A DNA stretch of 64,000 nt from Polytrichum commune (Eukaryota; Streptophyta; Polytrichopsida; Polytrichales; Polytrichaceae). Position numbers and translations under genes: made by a program. Below the pieces are notes generated by a model. It worked only from the letters and a program-made list of their open reading frames with translations, made no database searches and was not told where the DNA came from. Of this stretch, positions 46,491 to 58,251 are shown piece by piece (within the stretch, counting starts at the first letter, position 1; each line of letters opens with the position of its first letter). The DNA lies in assembly GCA_950295325.1 (NCBI GenBank), contig OX485803.1:57427554-57491553 (forward strand), in the 5' to 3' direction.

Positions 46491-47917
46491 GGGCCACTTC
46501 ACACGTGAGCCAAGGGCCGTGACCATGTAATGGTGAGGGCCCTTGATTCTCATCGAAAGGTCATACCATGGGTGTTGGGATAGCCATTTTGTGTAGTCAC
46601 ATGCCCTCATGCATAGTATGAAGTGAGAATGGACCATATTGAGGAACAATTTTATGGAAATAAAGGGGCAACCCTATCCCGCTCATTATATATCTTCGTT
46701 TTTTTTAACATTCATTTTGAGTTTTACATTGGTGAGGAAGGAAAGAAGAGCGTGATGGATCATATTGCGGGAAGAGGGAGGATTCTTGTTGCATTTGCTT
46801 TATATTGGTGTTTGCATATGATTATGCAACATAAGCTTGATATACAAGCATTGGCATTCAATGAAAAATGAGAGATTGCCCTGATTTTTAGCATTCGTTT
46901 TGAGAGTGTGAACATGAGCGATTGTACTGTGTGGGCATTTGAAAGAAATCTAGGGTTCACATGTAGATTATTATTGGGTTTTTTCATGGAAAGAATGCTT
47001 AAGCAAAGAACGTGTGTATCTCATAATACATTCAAGTCTTTTTGTGAGAGGTTAGGTCATATTTGTAAAGAAAAAATATGTATATGAGAGAGACGATTTC
47101 AATTAAGAGTAAAATTGCAATGTCATTACAAAGGCTTGGGATTGGAAATATGTTGTGTATTGTAGGAGAGGTATACAGGATGGCCGAAGTACAATCTCAT
47201 AAATAATGAGTTTTTATGTGGATTGGTAAGATTTCATTTGCAATGCACTTCTGTGCAGTTTCCAAGTCCATGTTAGGTCAGAGTTTTAGCATAAGAATTC
47301 GAGGCATTTCATGAGATTCCCCATATTATCGGAGCAATTGATGGAACCCACATTCCTATTCTTGCACATATAATCGAAGGAGAATATTACTATTGTTCAA
47401 AGTCATTTCACCATCCAAGGAGAATTTTGGCTCCATTTTTGGGTTTCGGAACCACTGTTGTCTTGCAATAAACTTGCCATTGAGGATGAACAATTATATA
47501 GAAATGTCTACTACACACACACATACTAGTAAGTTCCAAAAACTTGAAGTTATGGGCATTTGGAGGGAACGATTCTTTGTCATGTCTTTAAATATATGTC
47601 GCAAAAAAGTTACTATTACACAAATTCATTAAATTAATCATGGTAGCCAATGATAGTTGTTCGACTGTCATAGTTTGTCGGAATTTGCATCAAGCCTACC
47701 TCTTCGAGATGGACTTGACGCAATTTTTAGTAGACTGTAAAACCCGAACCATAGTTTGCCATCTAGGACTCCATGTGGATTTTTCGTTAATAAATTTTTA
47801 TTTGGACCTTTAGACCTTCACCTTCTAATGTGAAATGAACTTGGTCTCTCCCTTTTTTTTTTAATCAATGAGAGCTCTTACATTGTAATGGTCACAATCT
47901 TGCGTGTGAAGTGGCCC
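46491..47917. mobile_element. PIF/Harbinger element, family 1, 1.43 kb, with transposase remnants
   Basis: Ends GGGCCACTTCACACGTGAG and GCGTGTGAAGTGGCCC. The left flank is TTA and the right flank TAG (probably mutated). Inside, 47000-47410 encodes a broken N-terminal transposase half on the plus strand: NTFKSFCERLGHI and FHEIPHIIGAIDGTHIPILA (first catalytic Asp). The second Asp and the Glu are missing, so the element is internally deleted. Confidence 0.85.
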
Positions 47918-47939
47918 TAGTTAAGCACATCAATCCTCA

Positions 47940-48560
47940 TCTATGAATTAAATCATAATTAATTTCAAAAGCACAATTTAGAATCAATTAGGCTTAATTG
48001 GTTTGGTTGGCATATTTTTTTCTTTGATTAGGATTAATTAGTTTCATGAAGCTCAATTAGGCTCAATACGATTGATTACATCTAATCACATTTAATTAGT
48101 ATGAATGTGTAAGAATACTTGTGAAAAAAGAAGGAATTACCTAAAATATTCTAAAATATACATACTAAAATCAACACATTAATTTAAGTTTCATTTTAGA
48201 ATGACAAAGACCCTTTGAATTGGTAAATCTCCAAAATTATAACCTCAATGCTTAGGACGATTTTATGATGTTTTTGACTTCCAAGTTAATTACATGCTTT
48301 ATTGATAGTTTCGCTGCAGGAATGAAATTCCAATCAATTGCTCATTTATTAAGTGGAATTTCACATATATATTGGATTTTGGACCTTGAAGATGAAGTGC
48401 ACTCATTATGGGATTTGTGGACAAGCAACCTTCAAGAATCCAAAGAGCAATGTTTTTTTTTCGGAAGTTAGACGAACAACCAACAATTTTCAATCATATT
48501 CATAAAATCTCAAAAATGTTTTGGGGGCCTGCCCCGGCCCCTATCCACCTCCCCCAAAAA
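47940..48560 (+). repeat. Dispersed repeat, partner of 35216-35810
   Basis: Same TTAATTAGG-rich head, same degraded reading frame and the same tail (CTCAAAAATGTTTTGGGGGCCTGCCC-like; the partner has TTTTTCTGGGGGGCTGCCCG). Confidence 0.7.
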
Positions 48561-48607
48561 GCTCATTGGGAGAGGTTTAACATCCCCGTGTTGTATGGCG
48601 GTTATAC

Positions 48608-49554
48608 TACCGTACGTTAAGGGCAGGTTTGGCACAACATAATTCTAAAAATAGATGCCAAATTTTTTGGAAAATCATTGGCATTTTTTGCCGAATATAA
48701 AATTAATTATTTTTCAAAATTGCCAAAAAGTAAGAAATTTTTACTTCTCACTAGAGTTTTACTTACAGTGGAAGCATATGTGAATTTTGAAAGAGAGAAG
48801 GTGCTCCTTTTGTAATCAAGCTCACTTACATTAGTCCACAAAGAATATGGGTTAAGAAGTAGCAAGACTCTAGGTGAGGCTTTTCAAATGTGTTGTACAC
48901 AAATTTTTGGAGTCCAATTGAGCATAGAAGATGAAGTTTTATAGAATTTTGTCCAACTAACAAAAGTTGAGAAATCAATCCTTCTTCCACCTCCAACAAG
49001 TTTTGTGTCAAAATAAGTCTTTATGCAAAAGATATGGACAAAACATTGCAGCCGTGTAAAGATCAAAAAATTAAAATGCGTTCATAACAGTTTTTCGGAG
49101 CTCATTTGTGCATAGAAGATCAACTTTTTTGGAATTTTTCTGGTCTAAGAAAAGTTTAGAAATCAAGTAATCTTTCACCTCCAAGAAATTTTATGTCATT
49201 TGAAGACTCTATGCAAAAGTTATGCGTGTTATAAAAATGAAGTCTAACTCGGTGCTTCACCTCAAAGTTTACATATCCCATATGCATTGTTGAACACAAC
49301 TCCACTCTACTTGCATAAAGCACAGAGCATTCTCAACTCTTCACTTACATCGTACTTGTCATTCAATGCAAGAGAGATGTACAAGATATAAGCTTAAATA
49401 GAAAATTAAAAATGAATTTAGGCTGAATTTTTAAAAATTAAAAGAGAAAATTGCTGAAAATATGAATGTACTATTTTTAGGTGCCAAACCTACTTTTTGA
49501 ACTTTAATTAATTATTCGGCTAACATGTGTCGAAGCTGCCCTTAACATACGGTA
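48608..49554. mobile_element. TIR element, 947 bp, superfamily uncertain
   Basis: Inverted ends TACCGTACGTTAAGGGCAGG and (reverse complement) TACCGTATGTTAAGGGCAGC. If the ends are GGGCAG, the duplication is TTAA; if TACCG is inside the repeat, it is TA or not visible. The interior contains two direct copies of about 135 bp (48900-49035 and 49090-49225; GTGCATAGAAGAT and CACCTCCAA in both). No coding capacity. Confidence 0.75.
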
Positions 49555-49642
49555 TTCAATATGATATCTTGAAAGAAAGGCCTCTATAACCAATGAGCGA
49601 TCTTGGTTATGAATGGAGAGACAAGCATGTTGTCATACCTTA

Positions 49643-50630
49643 GGGCCACTTCACACACGAGACTAAGAGCCCGTGACCATTACACTACAAACACTCTCAT
49701 TGGTGGAAAGGGTGGAGTTGGTCTAAGTTCGCTTCACACTATGCTTGAGAGACCAACATAGTATGTGAATGCAAGATGGATGTAAGGTCTACATGGATTC
49801 GTACATGCCATCAAAAGGATCACGTTTCATGGTCATTTCAACTACTTTCAAAATCCACTTGTTGGAGGTAGGCCTAATACAAAACCAAGAGACCATGGCA
49901 CTCTGAACGCTCATAACTGTCAATTTATTTTATTTTATCATGTGCGAGGACCCGCATGAATAGAAATTCATTGAAATAACATTTGGTTGAGGGCTTGGTC
50001 ACATATGACTTCACACTACACTTGAGGGTTTGTGACCCCCCCCCCTCCGGGTCAATATGCAAAATGTTGGACAATTGTGTTTCTTTACACACTCAATTTT
50101 AAGGTTGCACTCCACTTGCATTCTTCATTACAATATTGTTGGTGTAATTAATTTCTATTGTGTTTCTTCTTGCCATATCACAATAATACAATCCCGTTCT
50201 TACAATGCCAATTCACAATGCACCCCCCCCCTCGGCTAACAATTAAAGGTTATGAAAAATTTGTAAGAGAACCAGGGTATTTAATATTGAATACATTCTA
50301 GATTTCTAATTATCACTAGGGTATTAAAATTTTAAGCTCAATGGATTTTTTTTCTACTTGAAGGACTCCTAATATTCTAATTCTTATAGATAATACCCCC
50401 CTTGAAAATAAGTGGTCGTCGTAGGTGTCTCCAAAATTCTACTATGAGTGTCCCCCCCCTCCCCCCCCCCCCCCCGGGCCATGACCACAAATAGATAGAT
50501 AGAAACTCCGGTCCTCTTGCGAGGCTTTGCCATGACCACACTACATGATTGTTGGGATGGCCTTTAACCACTTTCTTTGGGCTCTTACAATTTCATGGTC
50601 ACGGCTCTTGGCTCATGTGTGAAGTGGCCC
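49643..50630. mobile_element. PIF/Harbinger MITE, family 1, 988 bp, with nested insertions
   Basis: Ends GGGCCACTTCACACACGAG and CTCATGTGTGAAGTGGCCC, with TTA at 49640-49642 and 50631-50633. 49660-50030 is the reverse complement of the body of 31182-31679. 50040-50480 is extra sequence with poly-C tracts, and 50490-50528 is a LINE micro-insertion. Confidence 0.85.
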
Positions 50631-51375
50631 TTATAATGCCTAGAAAGCCGATGGTAGCAAGAAAGTTGGGACACTATGAGCTCCTTAGTGAGTTTCTATT
50701 CGTAGTTTGACCCCACCCAAAAGACCCAACAATCACAAATGTACACTTTCACAATGGTATGGTTTTTATATGTAAAGGAAGTGCTTTCGGGAACTTGATC
50801 TATACTATCTTCTTTAAGGCCTGTTTGGAGCGAACAAGGAAACAATTGAGCCACTATTGTTCTCATTCCTACCTCCGAGTTTCTCCCTTTGTTAGTTTGC
50901 ATTTGTGTTGGAGCTAGACATCGTCTTCCTTCATCCTTGCCTTCCTCTACACACCATGCTTGCCATGTGTTGGCCATGGGCACAAGCTACAACTCTCATT
51001 CTTACATACATACGACAAGCTATGACATAACCTTATTCAGATGCTATCAACCGTTTCATTTTAATAATATCAATACATTGCTTCATCAAAGTTTTCCAGC
51101 CTAGATATGCTAGTGTAGTGTAGTGTTGTGGAAGTGCACAAGTTTAATTCCGAATAGAATTTGGTTTATCCCCCCCCCCCCTAGCATACAAACTCAACTA
51201 AATAATGCTATGTAGACAAAAATGAACTAGCACAATTCTCAACATATTCATAACAAAATTTGTCCACAAGGTTCGCATGAAGAAGCCATAACTAAGACGA
51301 ATATCCATAGGGACAACCACAAAGGCCCCACCATGTGCTGCAACATGCTTACAGTCATCCCCCCCCCCCCCATTC
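50030..51375. repeat. Cluster of poly-C tracts
   Basis: Runs of about 8 or more C at roughly 50036-50045, 50222-50230, 50454-50475 (interrupted once), 51171-51181 and 51359-51370. The minus strand is therefore G-run-rich. Confidence 0.85.
50490..50528 (-). mobile_element. 39-bp LINE 3'-end insertion with 12-bp target duplication
   Basis: Flanked by GCCATGACCACA at 50478-50489 and 50529-50540. The 39 bp are, on the minus strand, the terminal stem-loop (CCTC-GCAA-GAGG), ACCGGAGTTT and (CTAT)n, identical in layout to the end of the main LINE at 8240-8285. Confidence 0.92.
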
Positions 51376-52105
51376 CCATGTAAACCAATAATATTGCATC
51401 TACTTTATTTGTTTTGGGATATTATCAGCCTCAACTAATCATGCTAAAGAGGCAATTCACCACACACGCCTAGATGCTTGAGAAATGGAAGGCCATTGTG
51501 TGCAAACATACAAGCCTAGCGACATTCTATTCAAGAGGACTTATAATTTACACTTGTGTGATCACAATTGTGCATTGTAGTATGTAACATTGCGAAGCCT
51601 CATGCTTCTTCATCCTCCCTCACTCCTACTAAATAAAAGAGATGACATATTTCATGGGGACTTTGCCACGACACTAAAACATAGGCCATCATTTTACGAG
51701 AATCACATGTTTGTTCATAACTCATGGTTCTATTTTGATCTCCTCCCTACGGTGAGGGACCACGAGGCTGTGCAAGATGTACCCCTTATTTGTGCAAATT
51801 TTGTCAATTTGCTCCTTCATTTTGCTATATCTTTTTAGTTGGCATCGAAGAGGGGATGATCCAACAAACAACTTGCAAACAAAGTGTAGTTTGGAGTGGG
51901 ATAACAATGCTCAACCTCTCACTATTGAACCCTTTTTGAACGGGGTATGCAGAGTGAGTGGTTGTAAGATGTACATGTTTTGTAGGTTACTTGATAAAAC
52001 ATCGCACTTGGCTAGGAAGGTCCCGGGATAGCAAACATGTTATGTGGGGCAGGTCGGCAAGTTGTGGCTCTAGTTGCAGACAATTTAATTGGATGGATGT
52101 TTTAA
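51376..52105. other. Intergenic, no gene recognised
   Basis: Short frames only. Confidence 0.3.
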
Positions 52106-52109
52106 ACAT

Positions 52110-52530
52110 CAATAAGCTACACTAAATAATGCTACAACTTCAATAGCCCCAGTCGAGATCCGAGCTACACTAAATATTCCTATGTTTGCATGCCACAATA
52201 ATTTTCTAAAGCCCATGCTTATTCTCATAATGACAAACAACATGGGCCACGTTAATTTAAAACCCACACTAAATTCTAGTAGAAAATTAGCATAGGCCAC
52301 AATATTTGGTTTTCTCGACAAACAATGTGGGTGATTGTTTGTTTTTGTGTTCCTTTTGATGTAAGGTGAATATTTTGTTTTAAATAAAGTGTTAATCATA
52401 AGTCTTCACAAAGAGTTAGGAAAAACCTAGGGTCTTGGACCCACGTTACATCACCATGACTAGAAAATTAGCGCAACTCACATTAATCATTTCCATGCAA
52501 AATTTTCACCCACACTAATAGGTATATTAA
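52110..52530. repeat. Dispersed repeat, partner of 12480-12870
   Basis: See the partner; same block order and orientation. Confidence 0.7.
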
Positions 52531-52684
52531 GTGTAGCTATTAGTTAGAATGGGAGGCTATGAACATTACTCATGCTTAGGGCAGATAGTGCGATATTTGA
52601 GATACATTAAGTGTAGTTGTCGGTTAGAATGGGAAGCTACGAACATTACTCATGCTCAAGAAGATAGTGCGATATTTGAGATAC
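52527..52684. repeat. Two tandem copies of a 79-bp unit
   Basis: Each contains GTTAGAATGGGAGGCTATGA-like and GATAGTGCGATATTTGAGAT. Confidence 0.88.
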
Positions 52685-52726
52685 ATAGTGAGAGAGAAAC
52701 CCATGATAAGTACACTTAAGATGATA

Positions 52727-53115
52727 TTTAGTGTTTGATTATATTTAATGTTGTTACCACCCTACCTTGCTCAACACTATTCTTCTATTTCTTGACAATT
52801 AGTGTTAGACATAAACGTGCCGCTACCTTCCCTATTGACACCTCCCTTCATGTGAAGCATGGATTTCACCGGATTTGTGATTTTGAGGATGGTACCCCAC
52901 CTTCTTGCTCATTGATCTCTCATCTGTCAAAGCTGACAACAACTTCTTTCATATCCTTACTAACACTAAATTTAAACATGTAACTTCCACATATTACCAT
53001 AGTCGATATTTAGTGTTTGAGTTTACATTTGATGTTACTTACTTTCATAGGGTTATTGACATTTAGTGTATGCGCTTGTATTTAGTGTATCAAACGCTAA
53101 ATATCCTTTTTAGTG
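52727..53115. repeat. TTTAGTGTTTGA-rich stretch
   Basis: Six or more variants of (A)TTTAGTGT in both orientations, resembling the CACTAAATGT words of the 17836/31684 repeat family. Confidence 0.5.
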
Positions 53116-53167
53116 TAGTGTGTTGGGGTAATAATGCTTGGCAAATTCCTGGCAATGTTATTGGGTT

Positions 53168-53210
53168 GCAAAAGCAAAAGCAAAAGCAAAAGCAAAAGCA
53201 AAAGCAAAAG
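53168..53210. repeat. (GCAAAA)n hexamer microsatellite
   Basis: Seven tandem GCAAAA units, followed by GAAAAGAAAAGGATC duplications to 53273, about 300 bp upstream of EMC2. Confidence 0.9.
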
Positions 53211-53566
53211 AATTCCTTGATAGAAATGCTCTGGAAAGAAAAGAAAAGGATCGAAAAGAAAAGGATCGATAAGAAACTTAAGTTAGACCTTCTTGCTCAC
53301 CGGACTTCCGGACAAACTTAGGGTTTACCATCTCTGGCAAAATATCGATCCCCATTGCCAAGGTGCCTGAGAACTCCCCGAACGAACTTTGGATTCGGAA
53401 GCATTGGCCCAGAATTGAAAGCCAAGGAATTCATCACTCAATCATTCTACACAATTTGATTTCTGTGCGCTTGTCGATCGAGATCGCGGAACACAGTGGT
53501 TTGTGGTAAGGTGATTGGGGACTCGGGAGGATCGAGCGAGTGCCCTTGGGGTTTGGTGCGGGTGCG

Positions 53567-56500
53567 ATGGTGGGCGTAAACGAAGAGCTGGAGTTGGAGA
53601 GGTTAGAGAAGCAGGTGGAAGGAGGAGGTGGCGGTGTGGCAGAGTATTTGGCACTCGTGCGGAAGCTCAAGGTGCGGAGGTCTAGCATCGTTGCCAAGCA
53701 TGGCCTTGCGCTTCTTAACAAAGCGTCCTCGAGATCGAAGCTGGGAGCCGATGGTATGTATGTATGTATGTATGTAGCTTCATTTCGTTAATGTCACATG
53801 TTTGATTAGAAGCCTGTATGTCACATGAAATTTGGAGCTGTGAAAACAGTGTGAAAATTTGGAGATGGAATGGGTTTTACCCGCTTGAAGAGGACATCAA
53901 AGGAGAAATCTTTCGTGAGCTCGGATGTTCCTCTCGTCAGTTCTTATGGACATCAAAGCTGTTAAGTCTGTGTACAATAAAGGAAAGAAGGAATAGAACT
54001 CTGACTCAGGAGCAGGCTTGAAAATGAGCCTCTTTGCCATAAAAGAATTACTGTCCCCTTTCCTGTGTCCATATTTGGAGGCTCGCTTCTCTGCATAGAA
54101 TGTACATTTAAGAGCCATGGAGCTGAGGCAGTTGGATAAGAAGAGATGAATCTGATGTTACCATCGGCAAGAATTGTGGTGTTGCTTCAACTCTGAGTTG
54201 GTCTAAGTCTATTACGGAATCTCAAAACAGGCATTATGAGAATTAGATGGCCCTTGAGGACTACTGCCTCCTCCTTTCATAGATGAACACCTTTAACGGG
54301 TGCAACAGGTGCAATGGGTGCCGTTCCCACATGGTTGTTTGAAAATATCCGGTCCTCCTATGTATCTCACATATCCCAGTATGATTGGGTGGACCATAGT
54401 GGTAGGGTGCACTGGAAATTCAAGTGTTAGGAAGATCAGCCATCCTAGCACTATTCCAGCCATAGGCAGCTCATCCTCGGAATTCCCATGAGAATTGGGT
54501 TAAGGCCTTGGGTCCAAGCCATCCATTCCTCTTATCATTACTTTACAGACATCAAAGCTGTGTGCAATAAATGAAAGAAAGAATAGAACTGTGGCCTGGT
54601 AGCGGGCTTGAAATTGAGCCTCTTTGCCACAAATGGGTTACTGTCCCCTGTCCTGTGTCCATTTTGGAGGCGGGCTTCTCTGTGTAGAACTTATATTCAA
54701 GAGACATGGAACTGCGGCAGTTGGAATGAAAATCCTCCAAGCTTGAGGAAACTTCCAGATTTTGGCACCTGACTCCATGAAGACGTTTCTGCCACAAATC
54801 TGTGAGACGGAGGGAACAAAAGAATAGACAATATTTTGCCTTGTTGTACTGTAGGAGGTCCTGCTCAGAAATAGTCTATCCTGGCTGGGACTTTACCTTC
54901 CAGTGTAGTACTTTGTCTTGGCAAATGCCAGGTCATTGGTGTGGTTGGTGCGATTATTGTGTGCATTTTCAGTGGAGGGATTGGCATTGTAGACCTTTAC
55001 CAGTGCATTGGAGTTGATTCAGACAAATGTATTTTGACTATTATCAGAAGTGGAAGCTGCAGAAATCTTGTTGTCAAAGAGGCAAGATGGATATAATGTG
55101 CTTCTGAAGGACCCAAAACCCCCTTGAATATTGAGATTGGTACTTGTGGATGTTCAGACCTTGGGACGTATAACAAACAAAGAGAGCAAAGCAAGGAGGA
55201 CTCTGATCATATTTTCTGATCATCTGTATAATGTTTCACTGTCCTTAGTACTCATTTGTAGTCCTTGTTTGGTTCTTTGCAGTTTGGACTGTGTACGAGC
55301 AAGTGGCTATTGCAGCTATGGATTGTCATGCCCCTGAAGCTGCAAAGGTACTGCCAATTCGTTGATCTACCTAGTAGTTTGGAACTGGAGTAGAAATTGG
55401 TCAGCTGGAAGAAGCTTGCTTAGATTAACCTCTAGTTTAGGCATGTAGGTTCTTGTCATTACCAGAATAATTCCGGGACTCTTTGAATCAGGTTGTGCTA
55501 AAGATTCCAGAACTTTAAAAGTTCTGCTGCTGGGGAGGAGTATTTTAGCAAGTAAATCATTCTATGAGCTTTGGTAGAGTTTTTTGTTGTGGTAATTGTT
55601 ACCTTAACAATCAAGACTAATCTGAGGTTCTATTATGATTTTCCTCACAGGAGTGCATCCATACTCTGGACAGAAGATTTCCTGACAGCATGCGAGTTGG
55701 TAATTATGTTTTTCCTTGTTTTAAAGATATCTTATGTTGTTTGTACGATTTTTTGCTCATGTCCATATGCATTCCCTTGGGCATAATTTTCTGATTTTTT
55801 TTTATGCCCTGAATTTTGCTTTGAAAACAAGACTTCTGTGAACATGAAGTGTATTTCCAATTAACTTTGTTTACTAGATACCAATAGCTCTTAGATTGAG
55901 TTTCAAACTCAATTTGTCTGAACTTTCTTACAATCTCAAATACTTGCAAGGACATGGTCGTGGACTTTAATTTCTCCAGTGGAAATGAAATTGTTCTTCA
56001 TTAGCTGCTGTCCTCCTCAACTTTGTTGTGTAGATTTTGAGGTGGTTTTATTGTAATTATATACTCCAGGGCGCTTGGAAGGAATGTGGTTGGAAGCAAA
56101 AGGAGCATGGCAGCAAGCTGAGAAAGTGTATTCAAACCTCCTGGCTGAAAATCCTTCAGACACTGTGAGTGGATATCCCACTTCTCAAGATGATTTCCGA
56201 ATGATGTTTGCATTTTACAGATTCAAATTTGCATAATGAGTTTGAGTGCTATTCAATGAATTAGTCGCTTGGACGACTATTCTTTGTACTTTGTGGTTAT
56301 CATTTGTTTCAGTTGGATTCTTGTAGGTACTGCATAAAAGAAGGATTGCTATGGCAAAGGCTCAGGGAAATATGACGGGTGCAGTTGAAGCTTTGAATAA
56401 GTACTTGGAAACGTATGCATTACCAATACACTTTGTGCCATGCTTGAGTTTTGCACATTGTTATGTGCACTGGTCAATGTTTACAATTTTGGTCACTCTA

Positions 56501-58251
56501 GACTTGTCACATCTGGCAGTAGCAAAGAATATAGAGATTTTAATGATGAGAATAGTTTCCCGCCATCTATATTATAAGTAAATCTTCATCTCACTAAGGT
56601 TGATTAGGTCACTGATAGCACTCACTTCGCAGGTTCATGGCTGATTATGACGCGTGGAGAGAACTCGCTGACATTTACATCTCACTACAAATGTAAGTTC
56701 TCCCTGGTGTGTTTACAATCTGTCGAAAGGAAGGCGAGCTCTGTGTATGGCCTCATGGATGTCTTCTTGCATCCACTCTGCCTCATAGAGAGGTTCTTTA
56801 AATCACAGCGTTAATACCATAGTATGGTCAAAATTCTGTTTATTCAGCTTTTAGAGGTTGCTTGTTCCTTACCTTTTTTCCTCTTGCTTTTTCTTGAGCT
56901 ATCATCCCAAAGATTGTATTGCATCATTCAAAGATTTGAAGATGGTGTGCGAGGAGAATATTTAAAGTTGTCACAAGGTGTAATGAGGACCATAATATAA
57001 TTAGACAGTTCACCTTGATGGATGTTGCAGGTACAAGCAGGCCGCCTTTTGCTTTGAGGAGCTCATTCTTGCACAACCTACAAATGCACTATATCACTTG
57101 GGTTATGCAGAGGTTTGTGAAATGTATACTAAAGTCTTGATTTCTGATTTTAGAGGTGGATTGGGAAGCAGTTTTGATTGGAGTATCTGTAGCTTCGATG
57201 CATCAAGAAGTTTAGTAATGTTCAAACACGTATGAGCTGTAATGAAGTGTGAATGACTCACTTAAAAGTGTAGTAGGATTAATGTTGACAACATGATTTT
57301 GATTATTTTAGGGGTTTAGTCTATATGTTTTGTTAAGCAGATTTACTTGAAAGTGCTCCTAAGCATTTACATTTGTTAGGTGTAAAGAGGGACCGAGTAT
57401 GAAGGTCTACTCACCTGAATGACTTTGTCTCTTCTTTACCTCTTCTGCATTAAATGTGTTGTCAGAAGCTTGTGCTGATATGTACTGGTGTGCATGTAGG
57501 TATTGTATACATTAGGAGGCATAGACAATTTGCGGGCAGCACGAAAGTATTATTCAGCAGCAATTGAGCTGAGTGGAGGCCGTAATATGCGTGCACTGTA
57601 TGGAGTTTGTTTGGTACATCCCATCATTTTTCCTATCAGTGTACAGGTGTATTAGAGTGGTCATGTTGACTAATAATTTGTGGAGCTCCACATCTTTTCT
57701 TCTGGCTGTATAGGAGTGCAAATTCAATCCCATTTCACACTAATATTTTGTAATGCAAGGATTTGCAAGTCATAGTAGACTTTGCTTGGCCTTTCTTATA
57801 AGTTTCTATCAGAATCTAAGTTAGTATACAATACTCCTTGAAGGCTGTGGGTTGATAATAGTGCAATAGAAATTAGAGTGCAGCATGTACAACAATATAA
57901 TCTCCAATTACCCCCTTCAAACAATGTGTGGTAATTGACCTTTGTTAGTGATTCCATCTATTTAGATTGGAGAAATATTTGTTTTGTGGGTGGGATTAGG
58001 TCTTCCTTCCCTTGGGTATAGTAAGTTAATAACATTCCTAGGATGGACATTTGACAAGGAATTTGCATTGTTGGCAGTGTGGGGCTGCTATCAGTCAGAC
58101 AAAGGGCCGTGCACGTGACGAAAAGGACAGTCAAGACTTGATTTCACTAGCTGCTTCAGTTATTGTGAAGGAGTACAAGGAGAAGTCGCCCGGCAAAGTG
58201 GCACTCGTCTCATCCATAATTGATAAGCAAAAATTATTGGCAGCCGCCTAA
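53567..58251 (+). CDS. EMC2: ER membrane protein complex subunit 2 (EMC2, TPR protein)
   Basis: Nine exons: 53567-53753, 55283-55347, 55651-55699, 56070-56164, 56327-56412, 56633-56692, 57031-57112, 57500-57613 and 58078-58251. All junctions are GT-AG and in phase, giving 303 codons and a TAA. EMC2 is the cytosolic TPR scaffold of the ER membrane complex, which inserts tail-anchored and multipass membrane proteins. The signature stretches are AKECIHTLDRRFPDSMRVGR, EGMWLEAKGAWQQAEKVY, RRIAMAKAQGNMTGAVEALN, YDAWRELADIYISLQMYKQA, FCFEELILAQPTNALYH, and AEVLYTLGGIDNLRAARKYY. Length matches the family (about 300 residues). The first ATG in good context (GCGATGG) is taken as start. Intron 1 (1.5 kb) has a GTATGTATGTATGT donor inside a microsatellite and a duplicated block. 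Confidence 0.96.
53945..54725. repeat. Duplicated block in EMC2 intron 1
   Basis: 53945-54133 and 54548-54722 share GACATCAAAGCTGT, AATAGAACT, GAGCCTCTTTGCCA, TTACTGTCCCC and CCTGTGTCCAT in order, at about 590 bp distance. 54134-54547 between them is unlike either. Confidence 0.82.

Noticed and set aside
50030..50480. CRISPR-like or other spaced-repeat system in the poly-C region
   Set aside because: The runs are simple homopolymers without a repeated unit and the genome is eukaryotic.
53540..53566. Upstream start for EMC2 at a GTG codon
   Set aside because: The nine added residues have no family support and there is a good ATG at 53567.
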